A stretch of 64,000 nt of DNA. Source: Clostridium magnum DSM 2767. Its GTDB lineage: Bacteria; Bacillota; Clostridia; Clostridiales; Clostridiaceae. Below, one piece after another: positions 43,854 through 52,033 of the stretch (the stretch's first letter is position 1; the number at the start of each line of letters is the position of its first letter). The notes beneath the pieces are model-generated. The model saw only the letters and a program-made list of their open reading frames with translations. It searched no databases and was not told the DNA's origin. The translations under genes and the position numbers were made by a program. The stretch lies in NCBI RefSeq assembly GCF_001623875.1, contig NZ_LWAE01000006.1, forward strand, positions 62,001 to 126,000. Reading direction: 5' to 3'.

Positions 43854-45149
43854 ATGGAAATGTTATATAGGTTTCCTCTTAAAATGCATGTAGGCGCACC
43901 TAATGTTTCTTTAGTTAAAGAGGGACAAGAAGTTAAAAGAGGAGAATGTATTGCTGAACCAAATGGTCTAGGAGCAAGAATTCATACTAGTGTGTCAGGG
44001 AAGGTTTCTAAAGTTACAGATTCAGAAATCATTATTAAAGCAAATGATATTCAAACAGAAGAATATGTAAAAATTAAAGAATGTGATAGTATAGTTGATA
44101 CTGTATATGAAGCTGGTGTAGTTGGCGCAGGTGGGGCTGGATTTCCAACTCATATAAAACTTAAAGCAGAAATTTCAGATGGATATATAATTGCAAACTG
44201 TGTTGAATGTGAACCAGTCCTACGCCACAACATAGAATTTCTGGAAAAAAGTCCTGAGCTTGTTGTAAAAGGTATGAGATACGCAATGCAAGCAACAGGA
44301 GCAAAAAAAGCTTATATAGGTATTAAAGCTAAAAATGATAAAGCAATAGAGGCTATTGAAAAATGCATAAAAGGATCAGAGGATATTGAAGTTAAGAAAC
44401 TTAAAGATATCTATCCCATGGGAGAAGAAAGAGCTCTTATCCATGCTATATTCGATAAGTGGCTTACGCCAACTCAATTACCAATAGAAGCTAAATGCGT
44501 TGTGCTAAATGGAGAAACTCTTGCCAACATAACCAGAGCAGTAGAAGATAGAAAGCCAGTTATAGACAAAGATATAACTATAGTAGGGAAACTTAAGAGT
44601 GGAAAAGAGGCAAACGTATTTTTCCAAGTTCCAGTAGGAACGAGTGTAAAAATTCTTATAGAAAAATGTGGTGGTATAGACGGAGAATATGGTGAAATTG
44701 TAATAGGCGGGCCATATACAGGAAAGTCAGCAGATTTAGAAGAGGCCATAGTTACTAAAACCTCTGGTGGAACAATTGTAACTATACCATTACCAGAATA
44801 TAAGCAACCAATAGGACTTCTTGTTTGTGCTTGTGGAGCTGATGAAAATAGACTTAGGGATATAGCAGCAAAAATGAAATCAGAAGTAGTTGGCGTTACA
44901 ACATGCAAAAATGTAGAAGTAATAAAAGGCGCAAATAAGTGTAAAACACCAGGAGACTGTCCAGGTCAAGCAGCAGGTATTATGTATTTAAAGAAACAAG
45001 GAGCAAAAAGAGTATTAATATCTAATTGCAGTGACTGCTCCAATACAGTAATGTGTTGTGCGCCAAATCTTGGACTACCAGTATATCATCACACAGATCA
45101 TGTGTTTAGAACAGTTGACCATACATTAACTAGAAGATTAGAAGATTAA
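43854..45149 (+). CDS. prdC: proline reductase-associated electron transfer protein (RnfC-like)
   Basis: Thought to pass electrons, from NADH or the Rnf complex, to proline reductase. The N-terminal YRFPLKMHVGAPNVSLVKEGQEV is an RnfC barrel-sandwich domain; VGAGGAGFPTHIKL and NCVECEPVLRHNIEF match RnfC. The C-terminus has several cysteines (CKTPGDCPG, NCSDCSNTVMCCAPN) where some PrdC proteins have Sec; here all are Cys. ATG at 43854 after AGGAGG; the longer frame from 43797 would start inside the sigma-54 promoter. First gene of the prd operon. Confidence 0.92.
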   Translation: MEMLYRFPLKMHVGAPNVSLVKEGQEVKRGECIAEPNGLGARIHTSVSGKVSKVTDSEIIIKANDIQTEEYVKIKECDSIVDTVYEAGVVGAGGAGFPTHIKLKAEISDGYIIANCVECEPVLRHNIEFLEKSPELVVKGMRYAMQATGAKKAYIGIKAKNDKAIEAIEKCIKGSEDIEVKKLKDIYPMGEERALIHAIFDKWLTPTQLPIEAKCVVLNGETLANITRAVEDRKPVIDKDITIVGKLKSGKEANVFFQVPVGTSVKILIEKCGGIDGEYGEIVIGGPYTGKSADLEEAIVTKTSGGTIVTIPLPEYKQPIGLLVCACGADENRLRDIAAKMKSEVVGVTTCKNVEVIKGANKCKTPGDCPGQAAGIMYLKKQGAKRVLISNCSDCSNTVMCCAPNLGLPVYHHTDHVFRTVDHTLTRRLED

Positions 45150-45163
45150 AGGAGGATAATAAT

Positions 45164-47275
45164 ATGTCAATGAGTGCTGAACATGCACAGGAACTTAAAA
45201 ATGAAGTTGCTGTTGTATGCTGTAGAACAGAAGAAGGAACAATAATATCAGCAGATAATTTAGAAGATCCAGGTATATTCCCAGATATGGTGGACTCAGG
45301 TCTTTTAACTATTCCAGCAAACAGCGTAAAAATAGGTGAGGCAATAGGTGCAAAATTACTTAAAACAGTTGATTCACTTACACCTCTAACTCCAGAAATT
45401 CTAGAAGGAATTAAGCCAATGGCTGCTGGAGAAAAAGTAGAAGTTAAGGAAGAACTAATAGATGGAAGCACGAAAGCAGTGTTGAAGTATAATAAAAAAT
45501 CAGGTGAAACTATTAGTGTTTCAGATTTAGAAAACCCAATTCATTTTGCAAAACTTGAAGATTCTCTATTAATAAAATTGGATGAAAAAGTTTTAACAAG
45601 AGAAGAAGTAATTGGATCTGTATTAAGAGTAGATGCACCAGCATTAACTCCTGTAACACCTGATATGTTAGAAGGATACGAGGAGGAAACAACAATGACA
45701 GAGGCACCAAAAGCAATAACAAGTGTAACTGGCGGAGTTCTTAGAATTAAGATTGCAGAAGGTAAAGGTATTGATATAGAAGTACCTCTAAACACTGGGG
45801 CAATTCAAACAACAGCATCAGTTACACCACAAGTACCAGTAGCAGTAAAATCAGAAAAGGCTACTAAGGTTGAAACTGCAGTAGAAGCTCCAACAGTTAA
45901 AGCTGAAGAAAAGGTTATAAGAAGTCTTACAAGAAAACACTTTAAAATTGAAGCGGTAAAGTTTGGACCAGAAACAAAAATCGAAGGAACAACCCTATAT
46001 ATAAGAGAAAATGTTTGTGAAGATGCTTTAAAAATTAGCGACTTAGTTAAAGAAATAAAGGTTGATATAATAACTCCAGACAAATACAACACTTATAGTG
46101 AAACAATAATGGATGTTCAACCAATAGCTACTAAAGAAGGAGATCATAAACTAGGCTCAGGAGTAACTAGAGTAATTGATGGCGTTATAATAATGGTTAC
46201 TGGAACAGATGAAGACGGAGTTCAAATAGGAGAATTTGGTTCCTCAGAAGGTATACTTGAAGAAAACATTCAATTTGGTAGACCAGGAGCACCTGACAAG
46301 GGAGAAATCTTTATAAAGACTCAGGTAACAATAGCTGCGGGAACTAACATGGAAAGACCAGGTCCTTTAGCTGCTCATACAGCTACAGATGTTATAACTC
46401 AAGAAATCAGAGATGCTTTAAAGAAGGCTGATGAATCTCTTGTATCAAGTACAGAAGTATTTGAACAAAAGAGAAGACCAGGAAAGAAAAAAGTTGTTAT
46501 TGTTAAAGAAATAATGGGTCAAGGTGCTATGCATGATAACCTAATACTACCTGTTGAGCCAGTGGGAATACTTGGTGCAAAACCAAATGTTGACTTAGGA
46601 AATGTTCCTGTAATGCTATCACCACTTGAAGTTGCTGATGGGGGAATTCATGCTCTAACTTGTATAGGACCTGCATCAAAGGAATGTTCAAGACATTACT
46701 GGAGAGAACCACTTGTTCATCAGGCTTTAAATGATCCAGAATTAGACCTTTGTGGAGTGCTTTTTGTAGGAAGTCCACAAATCAACAGTGAAAAATTCTA
46801 TGTATCAGAAAGAATGGGTATGATAGTAGAAGCTTTAGATGTTGATGGTGCATTTGTTACAACAGAAGGTTTCGGAAATAACCACATTGATTTCGCAAGC
46901 CATATTGAGCAAATCGGTATGAGAGGAATTCCATGTGTAGGATTCTCATTCTGTGCAGTACAGGGAGCATTAGTTGTTGGTAACAAGTATATGAAATATA
47001 TGGTTGATAACAACAAGTCAGAAGCTGGAATTGAAAATGAAGTTCTATCATGTAATACATTATGTGAAGAGGACGCAATAAGAGGTATAGCAATGCTTAA
47101 AGCAGCTATGGCTGGAGAAGATGTTAAAGCATCAGAGAGAAAGTGGAATGCAAATGTAAAAGAAAATAATCTAGAATCAGTTGAGAAAGCTACTGGAGTA
47201 TCAATAGAAAGAGTAGAAAATGAAACTGCTGTTCCAATAAGTCAAAAGAGACTTGAAAAATACTCAACAAAGTAG
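45164..47275 (+). CDS. prdA: D-proline reductase proprotein PrdA
   Basis: Precursor of two subunits of the selenoenzyme that reduces D-proline to 5-aminovalerate. 703 aa. The Thr499-Cys500 bond in HALTCIGPASKE (Cys codon at 46661) is the expected self-cleavage site; it leaves a 204-residue fragment whose N-terminal Cys becomes a pyruvoyl group, matching the known ~23-kDa subunit. Residues 14-83 and 104-172 are similar to each other, an internal duplication. ATG at 45164 after GGAGG. PrdD and PrdE (48424-49670) are paralogues of its two halves. Confidence 0.95.
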   Translation: MSMSAEHAQELKNEVAVVCCRTEEGTIISADNLEDPGIFPDMVDSGLLTIPANSVKIGEAIGAKLLKTVDSLTPLTPEILEGIKPMAAGEKVEVKEELIDGSTKAVLKYNKKSGETISVSDLENPIHFAKLEDSLLIKLDEKVLTREEVIGSVLRVDAPALTPVTPDMLEGYEEETTMTEAPKAITSVTGGVLRIKIAEGKGIDIEVPLNTGAIQTTASVTPQVPVAVKSEKATKVETAVEAPTVKAEEKVIRSLTRKHFKIEAVKFGPETKIEGTTLYIRENVCEDALKISDLVKEIKVDIITPDKYNTYSETIMDVQPIATKEGDHKLGSGVTRVIDGVIIMVTGTDEDGVQIGEFGSSEGILEENIQFGRPGAPDKGEIFIKTQVTIAAGTNMERPGPLAAHTATDVITQEIRDALKKADESLVSSTEVFEQKRRPGKKKVVIVKEIMGQGAMHDNLILPVEPVGILGAKPNVDLGNVPVMLSPLEVADGGIHALTCIGPASKECSRHYWREPLVHQALNDPELDLCGVLFVGSPQINSEKFYVSERMGMIVEALDVDGAFVTTEGFGNNHIDFASHIEQIGMRGIPCVGFSFCAVQGALVVGNKYMKYMVDNNKSEAGIENEVLSCNTLCEEDAIRGIAMLKAAMAGEDVKASERKWNANVKENNLESVEKATGVSIERVENETAVPISQKRLEKYSTK

Positions 47276-47285
47276 GCGATGAAAT

Positions 47286-47546
47286 ATGGATTTAAAATAT
47301 GGTGATAAGATTATTGAAATGCAGGGCATAATTGTTGAAGTTCACGATGGATGTGTTGCTGTAGATCTTAAAGGAAGACTGGGATATCTAAAAGTACCTA
47401 TGAGAATGCTTATAACAGACTATCCTTTAAAAGTAGGTCAGGAAGTTGGTTTTAAGATGAGCTTTGTAGAGGTTTTATCAGAAGAAGCCAATGAAAAATA
47501 TGTTAGTAATATTGATATAAGAAACAGAAAGGAAGGAAAAGTATAA
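47286..47546 (+). CDS. small beta-barrel-like protein between prdA and prdB
   Basis: 86 aa. Alternating hydrophobic strands (IIEMQGIIVEVHDGCVAVDL, YLKVPMRMLI, LKVGQEVGFKMSFVEV) suggest a compact Sm/OB-like barrel. A small gene at this place is common in clostridial prd clusters; it resembles CBO2463/CBO2479-type proteins. Its TAA overlaps the prdB ATG (TAATG), so translation is probably coupled. The role is unknown. It has the same layout as the 58-aa protein at 18586. Confidence 0.75.
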   Translation: MDLKYGDKIIEMQGIIVEVHDGCVAVDLKGRLGYLKVPMRMLITDYPLKVGQEVGFKMSFVEVLSEEANEKYVSNIDIRNRKEGKV

Positions 47547-48271
47547 TGGATTTAACAGTTGTTAAGGGATTACAATCAGAGATATTTGTTCCTATAACTC
47601 CACCACCAGTATGGACTCCTGTAACAAAAGAAATAAAGGATATGAAAGTAGCTTTAGCTACTGCGGCAGGAGTGCACTTGAAGTCAGATAAAAGATTTAA
47701 TTTAGCTGGAGACTTTACATTCAGAACAGTGCCCGGAGACGCTCCATCAAGCGAACTTATGGTATCTCATGGGGGATATGATAATGGAGATGTTAACAAA
47801 GATATAAACTGTATGTTTCCAATAGACCGATTAAAGGAGCTTGCAGCAGCAGGATATATAAAAGAAGTTGCAGAAACTCATATAGGATTTATGGGTGGCG
47901 GCGGAAACCAAGAAAAGTTCAAAAATGAAACTGGTCCAGCTATTGCTAAGATATTAAAAGATGAAGGTGTAGATGCAGTTTTAATGACTGCTGGATGAGG
48001 AACTTGCCACCGCTCTGCAGTTTTGGTGCAGAGAGCAATCGAAGAAGCAGGTATACCTACTATAGTTATAGCAGCGTTACCTCCAGTAGTTAAACAAGCT
48101 GGTACTCCAAGAGCAGTTGCTCCAAGAGTTCCAATGGGTGCTAATGCAGGTGCACCACATGATGTTGAAATGCAAACAGCAATAGTAAAAGACAGTTTAG
48201 ATGAACTTATAAAAATTACTACTGCAGGAACAATAGTTCCATTACCATATGAATATATAGCAAAAGTTTAA
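47546..48271 (+). CDS. prdB: D-proline reductase selenoprotein subunit PrdB
   Basis: Carries the catalytic selenocysteine of proline reductase. Codon 151 is TGA (47996-47998) in VLMTAG-U-GTCHRSAVLV; the frame continues without a shift to TAA at 48269, giving 241 aa. FMGGGGNQEKF and PRAVAPRVPMGANAGAPHD are conserved family segments. A strong SECIS hairpin follows the UGA. It is cotranslated with the small protein upstream and should assemble with the PrdA fragments. Confidence 0.95.
47996..48036 (+). promoter_or_regulatory. SECIS element of prdB
   Basis: CTCTGCA (48013-48019) and TGCAGAG (48027-48033) form a perfect 7-bp stem around GTTTTGG, 14 nt after the UGA. The loop GG is typical of bacterial SECIS elements bound by SelB. 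Confidence 0.85.
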
Positions 48272-48275
48272 TTCA

Positions 48276-48316
48276 TAATAGCTACAAGTTTTTAGTAATA
48301 CTTGTAGCTATTATAT
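48276..48316 (+). terminator. stem-loop between prdB and prdD
   Basis: ATAATAGCTACAAGT pairs with ACTTGTAGCTATTAT, followed by ATAAAG rather than a clean U-tract. It may stop part of the transcripts and protect the 3' end of the abundant prdA/prdB message. Confidence 0.6.
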
Positions 48317-48423
48317 AAAGCAAGAATCCAATAGTTAACAGTGACTTATTTCCCTATTAATAGAAAAATGATATTGGTGGCAGTTGGCTATAGGATAAAA
48401 AATGGTAAGTGTGGTGTTCTGAT

Positions 48424-49185
48424 ATGGAAAGTGAGGCCATAATAAGAAGGCTTGTTATAAAAGTATTTCATATAGAGAAAGTAGAGTTTGCTGATAAGAC
48501 TTATATAGAAAATGGGGTACTATATATAGAAAAAGATGTGGAAAATACTATAGAGATAGATAAGAAGCTTATAAAAGACATTAAAATAAGCATTATTTCG
48601 CCTAACAAGCATGACATATTTGTAAATTCTATAATGGATTTTTCTCCTATAGCAACTAAGGTTTTAGGGAAAATGGGAGAAGGGATAACTCATGTTCTTA
48701 CTGGAGTAAACGTTATGCTCACTGGAGCCGACGAAGATGGAGTTCAGGTAGCAGAGTTTGGATCGTCAGAAGGGATACTAAAGGAACAGGTTATATTTAA
48801 TAGAGCTGGGACTCCTTCAATAAATGATACAATAGTCCATGTTGATGTTAAATTATTATCAGGTAAAGGGACAAGCAGACCTGGTCCAATGGCAGCACAC
48901 GATGCTTGTGACAAAATAATTCAGCAGATAAGAAATTATTTAAAGAAGATTAATGGAAGACTGTGTAATGAAAAACATGAGTTCTTAGATAAAATTAAAG
49001 AAGGAAAGAAAAAAGTAGTTATAGTAAAACAAGTTGCAGGACAAGGAGCTATGTATGATACGGGACTACTTGCTCATGAGCCTGGAGGGTTTCTTGGATG
49101 TAGATCCATTATTGATATAGGAAATGTCCCTATGATATTAAGTCCTAATGAATATAGAGATGGTGCATTAAGGGCTATGAATTAG
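48424..49185 (+). CDS. prdD: PrdD, paralogue of the PrdA N-terminal part
   Basis: 253 aa. Residues 1-253 align with PrdA from RKHFKIEAVKF to the cleavage site: ENGVLYIEKD, IMDFSPIATK, VMLTGADEDGVQVAEFGSSEG, SRPGPMAAHDA and VVIVKQVAGQGAMYD all have PrdA counterparts. It ends VPMILSPNEYRDGALRAMN, exactly where PrdA has VPVMLSPLEVADGGIHALT before the cleaved Cys. It lacks the N-terminal duplicated region of PrdA. Its function is not established; it is probably an accessory subunit or maturation factor. ATG at 48424; ribosome site weak. Confidence 0.88.
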   Translation: MESEAIIRRLVIKVFHIEKVEFADKTYIENGVLYIEKDVENTIEIDKKLIKDIKISIISPNKHDIFVNSIMDFSPIATKVLGKMGEGITHVLTGVNVMLTGADEDGVQVAEFGSSEGILKEQVIFNRAGTPSINDTIVHVDVKLLSGKGTSRPGPMAAHDACDKIIQQIRNYLKKINGRLCNEKHEFLDKIKEGKKKVVIVKQVAGQGAMYDTGLLAHEPGGFLGCRSIIDIGNVPMILSPNEYRDGALRAMN

Positions 49186-49196
49186 AGGTGATTAGT

Positions 49197-49670
49197 GTGG
49201 GAATTGGACCTTCTACAAAAGAAACAACACTGCATCATTTTAGGGATCCTCTTTTAAATGTAGTATCTAATGATGGAGATGTAGATCTCTTAGGAGTTAT
49301 AGTCGCAGGAACCCCACAAGAAAATCAGGATAAGGTTTTTGTTGCTCAAAGAGTAGCTGCATGGGTAGAAGCAATGAGAGCAGATGGAGCAATAGTTTCA
49401 ATTGATGGTTGGGGAAATAGTAATATTGATTTTGCCACTGCTATTGAGGAAATTGGAAAAAGAGGAATTCCTGTTGTTGGGATGAGCTTTGTAGGTACGC
49501 AGGCACAATTTGTAGTTACTAATGAATACATGGATACCATAGTAGATTTTAATAAATCTAAAGAAGGAATTGAGACAGAAGTTGTAGGAGAGAACAATGT
49601 AGTAGAACTTGATGCAAAAAAGGCTCTAGCTTTTCTAAAATTAAAAATGAGAAATAAGGAGGCAAAGTAA
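49197..49670 (+). CDS. prdE: PrdE, paralogue of the PrdA C-terminal (pyruvoyl) part
   Basis: 157 aa. VGIGPSTKETTLHHFRDPLL corresponds to CIGPASKECSRHYWREPLV of PrdA, so the protein begins where the PrdA small subunit begins, but the pyruvoyl-forming Cys is absent. GWGNSNIDFATAIEEIGKRGIPVVGMSF matches the PrdA core. GTG at 49197 after AGAGGTG is preferred to GTG at 49188. Its TAA overlaps the prdF ATG. Confidence 0.87.
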   Translation: MGIGPSTKETTLHHFRDPLLNVVSNDGDVDLLGVIVAGTPQENQDKVFVAQRVAAWVEAMRADGAIVSIDGWGNSNIDFATAIEEIGKRGIPVVGMSFVGTQAQFVVTNEYMDTIVDFNKSKEGIETEVVGENNVVELDAKKALAFLKLKMRNKEAK

Positions 49671-50677
49671 TGAAGGTTGTAAAAACAATATTTGCAGTGG
49701 ATTCACATACAATGGGAGAACCAACAAGAATAGTAGTAGGAGGAGTGCCGAATATTCCAGGAAAAACAATGCCTGAGAAAAAGGCATATCTTGAAGAAAA
49801 CCTTGATTATGTAAGAACAGCAATAATGCTTGAGCCAAGAGGTCATAATGACATGTTTGGGTCAATAATAACTCAACCAACTAAAGAAGATGCGGACTTA
49901 GGAATAATATTTATGGATGGTGGCGGATATTTAAATATGTGTGGCCATGGGTCTATAGGAGCAGCAACAGCGGCAGTAGAGACAGGAATGGTACAAGTAG
50001 TAGAACCGATAACAAGTATTACTTTAGAAGCTCCAGCAGGATTAGTTAAGGCTGAAGTAAAGGTTCAGAATGGGAAAGCGAAAGAAGTTTCAATAATTAA
50101 CGTACCATCATTTTTATATAAGCGAGATGTTGAAGTAGATGTTCCAGGTATTGGTGTAGTAGCAATAGATATATCTTTTGGTGGAAGTTTCTTTGCAATA
50201 GTTAAAGCAGAAAAATTAGGAGTAGAGATATCGTCAGAAAATGCACAAAAACTGATAAAAGTAGGAATGGATGTATTAAAGGCTGTAAATGAACAAATAG
50301 AAATCCAACATCCGACACTTCCTCATATAAAGACTGTTGATTTATGCGAAATTTATGGACCAGCTAAGAGTGAAGACGCAACAATGCAAAATGCAGTAGT
50401 ATTTGGTCAAGGTCAGTTGGATAGATCACCATGTGGAACTGGAACAAGTGCAAAGCTTGCTACACTTTATGCAAAAGGCCAATTAAAAATGAATGAAGAT
50501 TTCATATATGAAAGTATACTACAAACAAAATTTAAAGGAAAAGTAATTGGAGAAACTAAGGTTGGAGAATTTGATGCTATAATACCACAAATAACAGGAG
50601 CTGCATATATAACAGGTCACAACCAGTTCTTTATAGATCCTGAAGATCCTGTTAAGTATGGTTTTGTATTAAAATAG
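49670..50677 (+). CDS. prdF: proline racemase
   Basis: It converts L-proline to the D-proline used by the reductase. The two catalytic cysteines are in MCGHGSIGAATAAVE and SPCGTGTSAKLATLYAKG, as required for the two-base mechanism. DSHTMGEPTRIVVGGVPNIPG is the N-terminal signature. 335 aa. GGAGG lies inside the end of prdE, so the two are coupled. Confidence 0.95.
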   Translation: MKVVKTIFAVDSHTMGEPTRIVVGGVPNIPGKTMPEKKAYLEENLDYVRTAIMLEPRGHNDMFGSIITQPTKEDADLGIIFMDGGGYLNMCGHGSIGAATAAVETGMVQVVEPITSITLEAPAGLVKAEVKVQNGKAKEVSIINVPSFLYKRDVEVDVPGIGVVAIDISFGGSFFAIVKAEKLGVEISSENAQKLIKVGMDVLKAVNEQIEIQHPTLPHIKTVDLCEIYGPAKSEDATMQNAVVFGQGQLDRSPCGTGTSAKLATLYAKGQLKMNEDFIYESILQTKFKGKVIGETKVGEFDAIIPQITGAAYITGHNQFFIDPEDPVKYGFVLK

Positions 50678-50794
50678 TGTGAATTAACAATTCACTATAA
50701 AAGGTCAGTAAACTATAGAAAGCTAATACAGCATATTATTAACAAAAAAACAGTACTGTGCATAAAATTGTAAAAAAATAAGGGAGGCTATGTA

Positions 50795-51676
50795 ATGGTA
50801 AAAATAGTATTCGCATTACTCTTGCTTTTAGTGGCTTACTTCGCGTTTCTATTCTTCGTGGATTATGTAAAAGCAGCTAAAGAAGGTAGACTAGAAAAAA
50901 CTAGTTTTTTATCACTAGGTTTGGTAGGCTTTGTTACAAACTTTTTTGATACGCTAGGTATAGGAAGCTTTGCACCAACAACTGCACTATTAAAAAATTT
51001 TAAACTTTCAGAGGATAGAACAATACCAGGAACACTTAATGCTTCATGTACAATACCAGTAGCAATTGAAGCACTTATTTTTATAACAGTTATCAAGGTT
51101 GAGCCAGTAACATTATTCGCCATGCTTGCAGCAGCAACAATAGGGGCTATAGTAGGAGCTGGAGTTGTTGCAAAACTTGATGAGAAGAAGATACAAGTTG
51201 CAATGGGAACAGCATTAGTTGTAGTTGCACTTATAATGTTAGCACAACAATTAAAATTAATGCCACAAGGTGGGGAAGCAATTGGACTTACAGGTGCCAA
51301 GCTTATAATAGCAGTAGTTGCGAACTTTATCTTAGGTGCACTCATGACACTAGGAATAGGACTTTATGCTCCATGTATGGCACTTGTATTTGCACTTGGA
51401 CTTAGCCCTAAAATAGCATTCCCGATAATGATGGGATCATGTGCATTCTTGATGCCAGCTGCAGCAGCTAAATTTGTTAAAGAAGGCGCATATGATAGAA
51501 AAGCTTCTATGGCAATAACCATATTTGGTACTATAGGTGTTTTTATAGCAGCATATATAGTTAAAGAATTACCACTTAATATTTTGAAATGGTTAGTAAT
51601 AGTAGTTATAATTTACACGTCCGTTATGATGTTTAAATCAGCTGCTAAAGGAAAAAAGGTTGCACAGCAAAGTTAA
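50795..51676 (+). CDS. TSUP (TauE/SafE) family permease
   Basis: 293 aa with about eight hydrophobic segments and an internal two-fold repeat (FVTNFFDTLGIGSFAPTTALLK and ILGALMTLGIGLYAPCMALVFALG). TauE/SafE proteins move sulfonates, sulfite or similar anions, but prd clusters often carry one, so it may export the product 5-aminovalerate or import a substrate; this is inference. GGGAGG precedes the ATG. It is 117 bp after prdF with no terminator between and a terminator after it. Confidence 0.85.
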   Translation: MVKIVFALLLLLVAYFAFLFFVDYVKAAKEGRLEKTSFLSLGLVGFVTNFFDTLGIGSFAPTTALLKNFKLSEDRTIPGTLNASCTIPVAIEALIFITVIKVEPVTLFAMLAAATIGAIVGAGVVAKLDEKKIQVAMGTALVVVALIMLAQQLKLMPQGGEAIGLTGAKLIIAVVANFILGALMTLGIGLYAPCMALVFALGLSPKIAFPIMMGSCAFLMPAAAAKFVKEGAYDRKASMAITIFGTIGVFIAAYIVKELPLNILKWLVIVVIIYTSVMMFKSAAKGKKVAQQS

Positions 51677-51738
51677 AATATTAACAAAAATTTAAAAACA
51701 TCACTTGTAAAAGAGACCATTGAAAAACTAATAATGTG

Positions 51739-51770
51739 AACCGTTATCACGAAAGTGATGACGGTTTTAT
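51739..51770 (+). terminator. terminator of the prd operon
   Basis: AACCGTTATCAC-GAAA-GTGATGACGGTT followed by TTATTTG. A second hairpin (CACTTGCT/AGCAAGTG, 51789-51805) follows. I see nothing else in 51677-52033 apart from the possible right end of the IS110 element. Confidence 0.8.
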
Positions 51771-52033
51771 TTGTGTAACAAAGTAAGGCACTTGCTAAGC
51801 AAGTGATGGTAATTTTACAGGTAGGAAAATAGAAAAAAGCTTTTTTATATTTATTATAATATGATATTATAAAGTTTATGAAATTCCACAACAATTAAGT
51901 CTTATTTTAACAAAGCAATTTGGTAATATGTCAAGAACAAAATGAAAAGAAAATCAAATGATTTCTTTAAAAATGGGTAACCTTAATAAACATACAGTCC
52001 AATGAGAAAGTATGTTCGTATAATTTATATAGA

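Noticed and set aside
47996..47998. prdB as a pseudogene or frameshifted gene broken by TGA
   Set aside because: The reading frame continues unchanged, the surrounding residues are conserved PrdB sequence, a SECIS hairpin follows, and selA, selB, selC and selD are all adjacent.
48424..49670. prdD/prdE as a broken second copy of prdA
   Set aside because: Each has its own start codon, prdE has a good ribosome site, the split falls exactly at the PrdA processing site, and separate prdD and prdE genes are a known feature of clostridial prd clusters.
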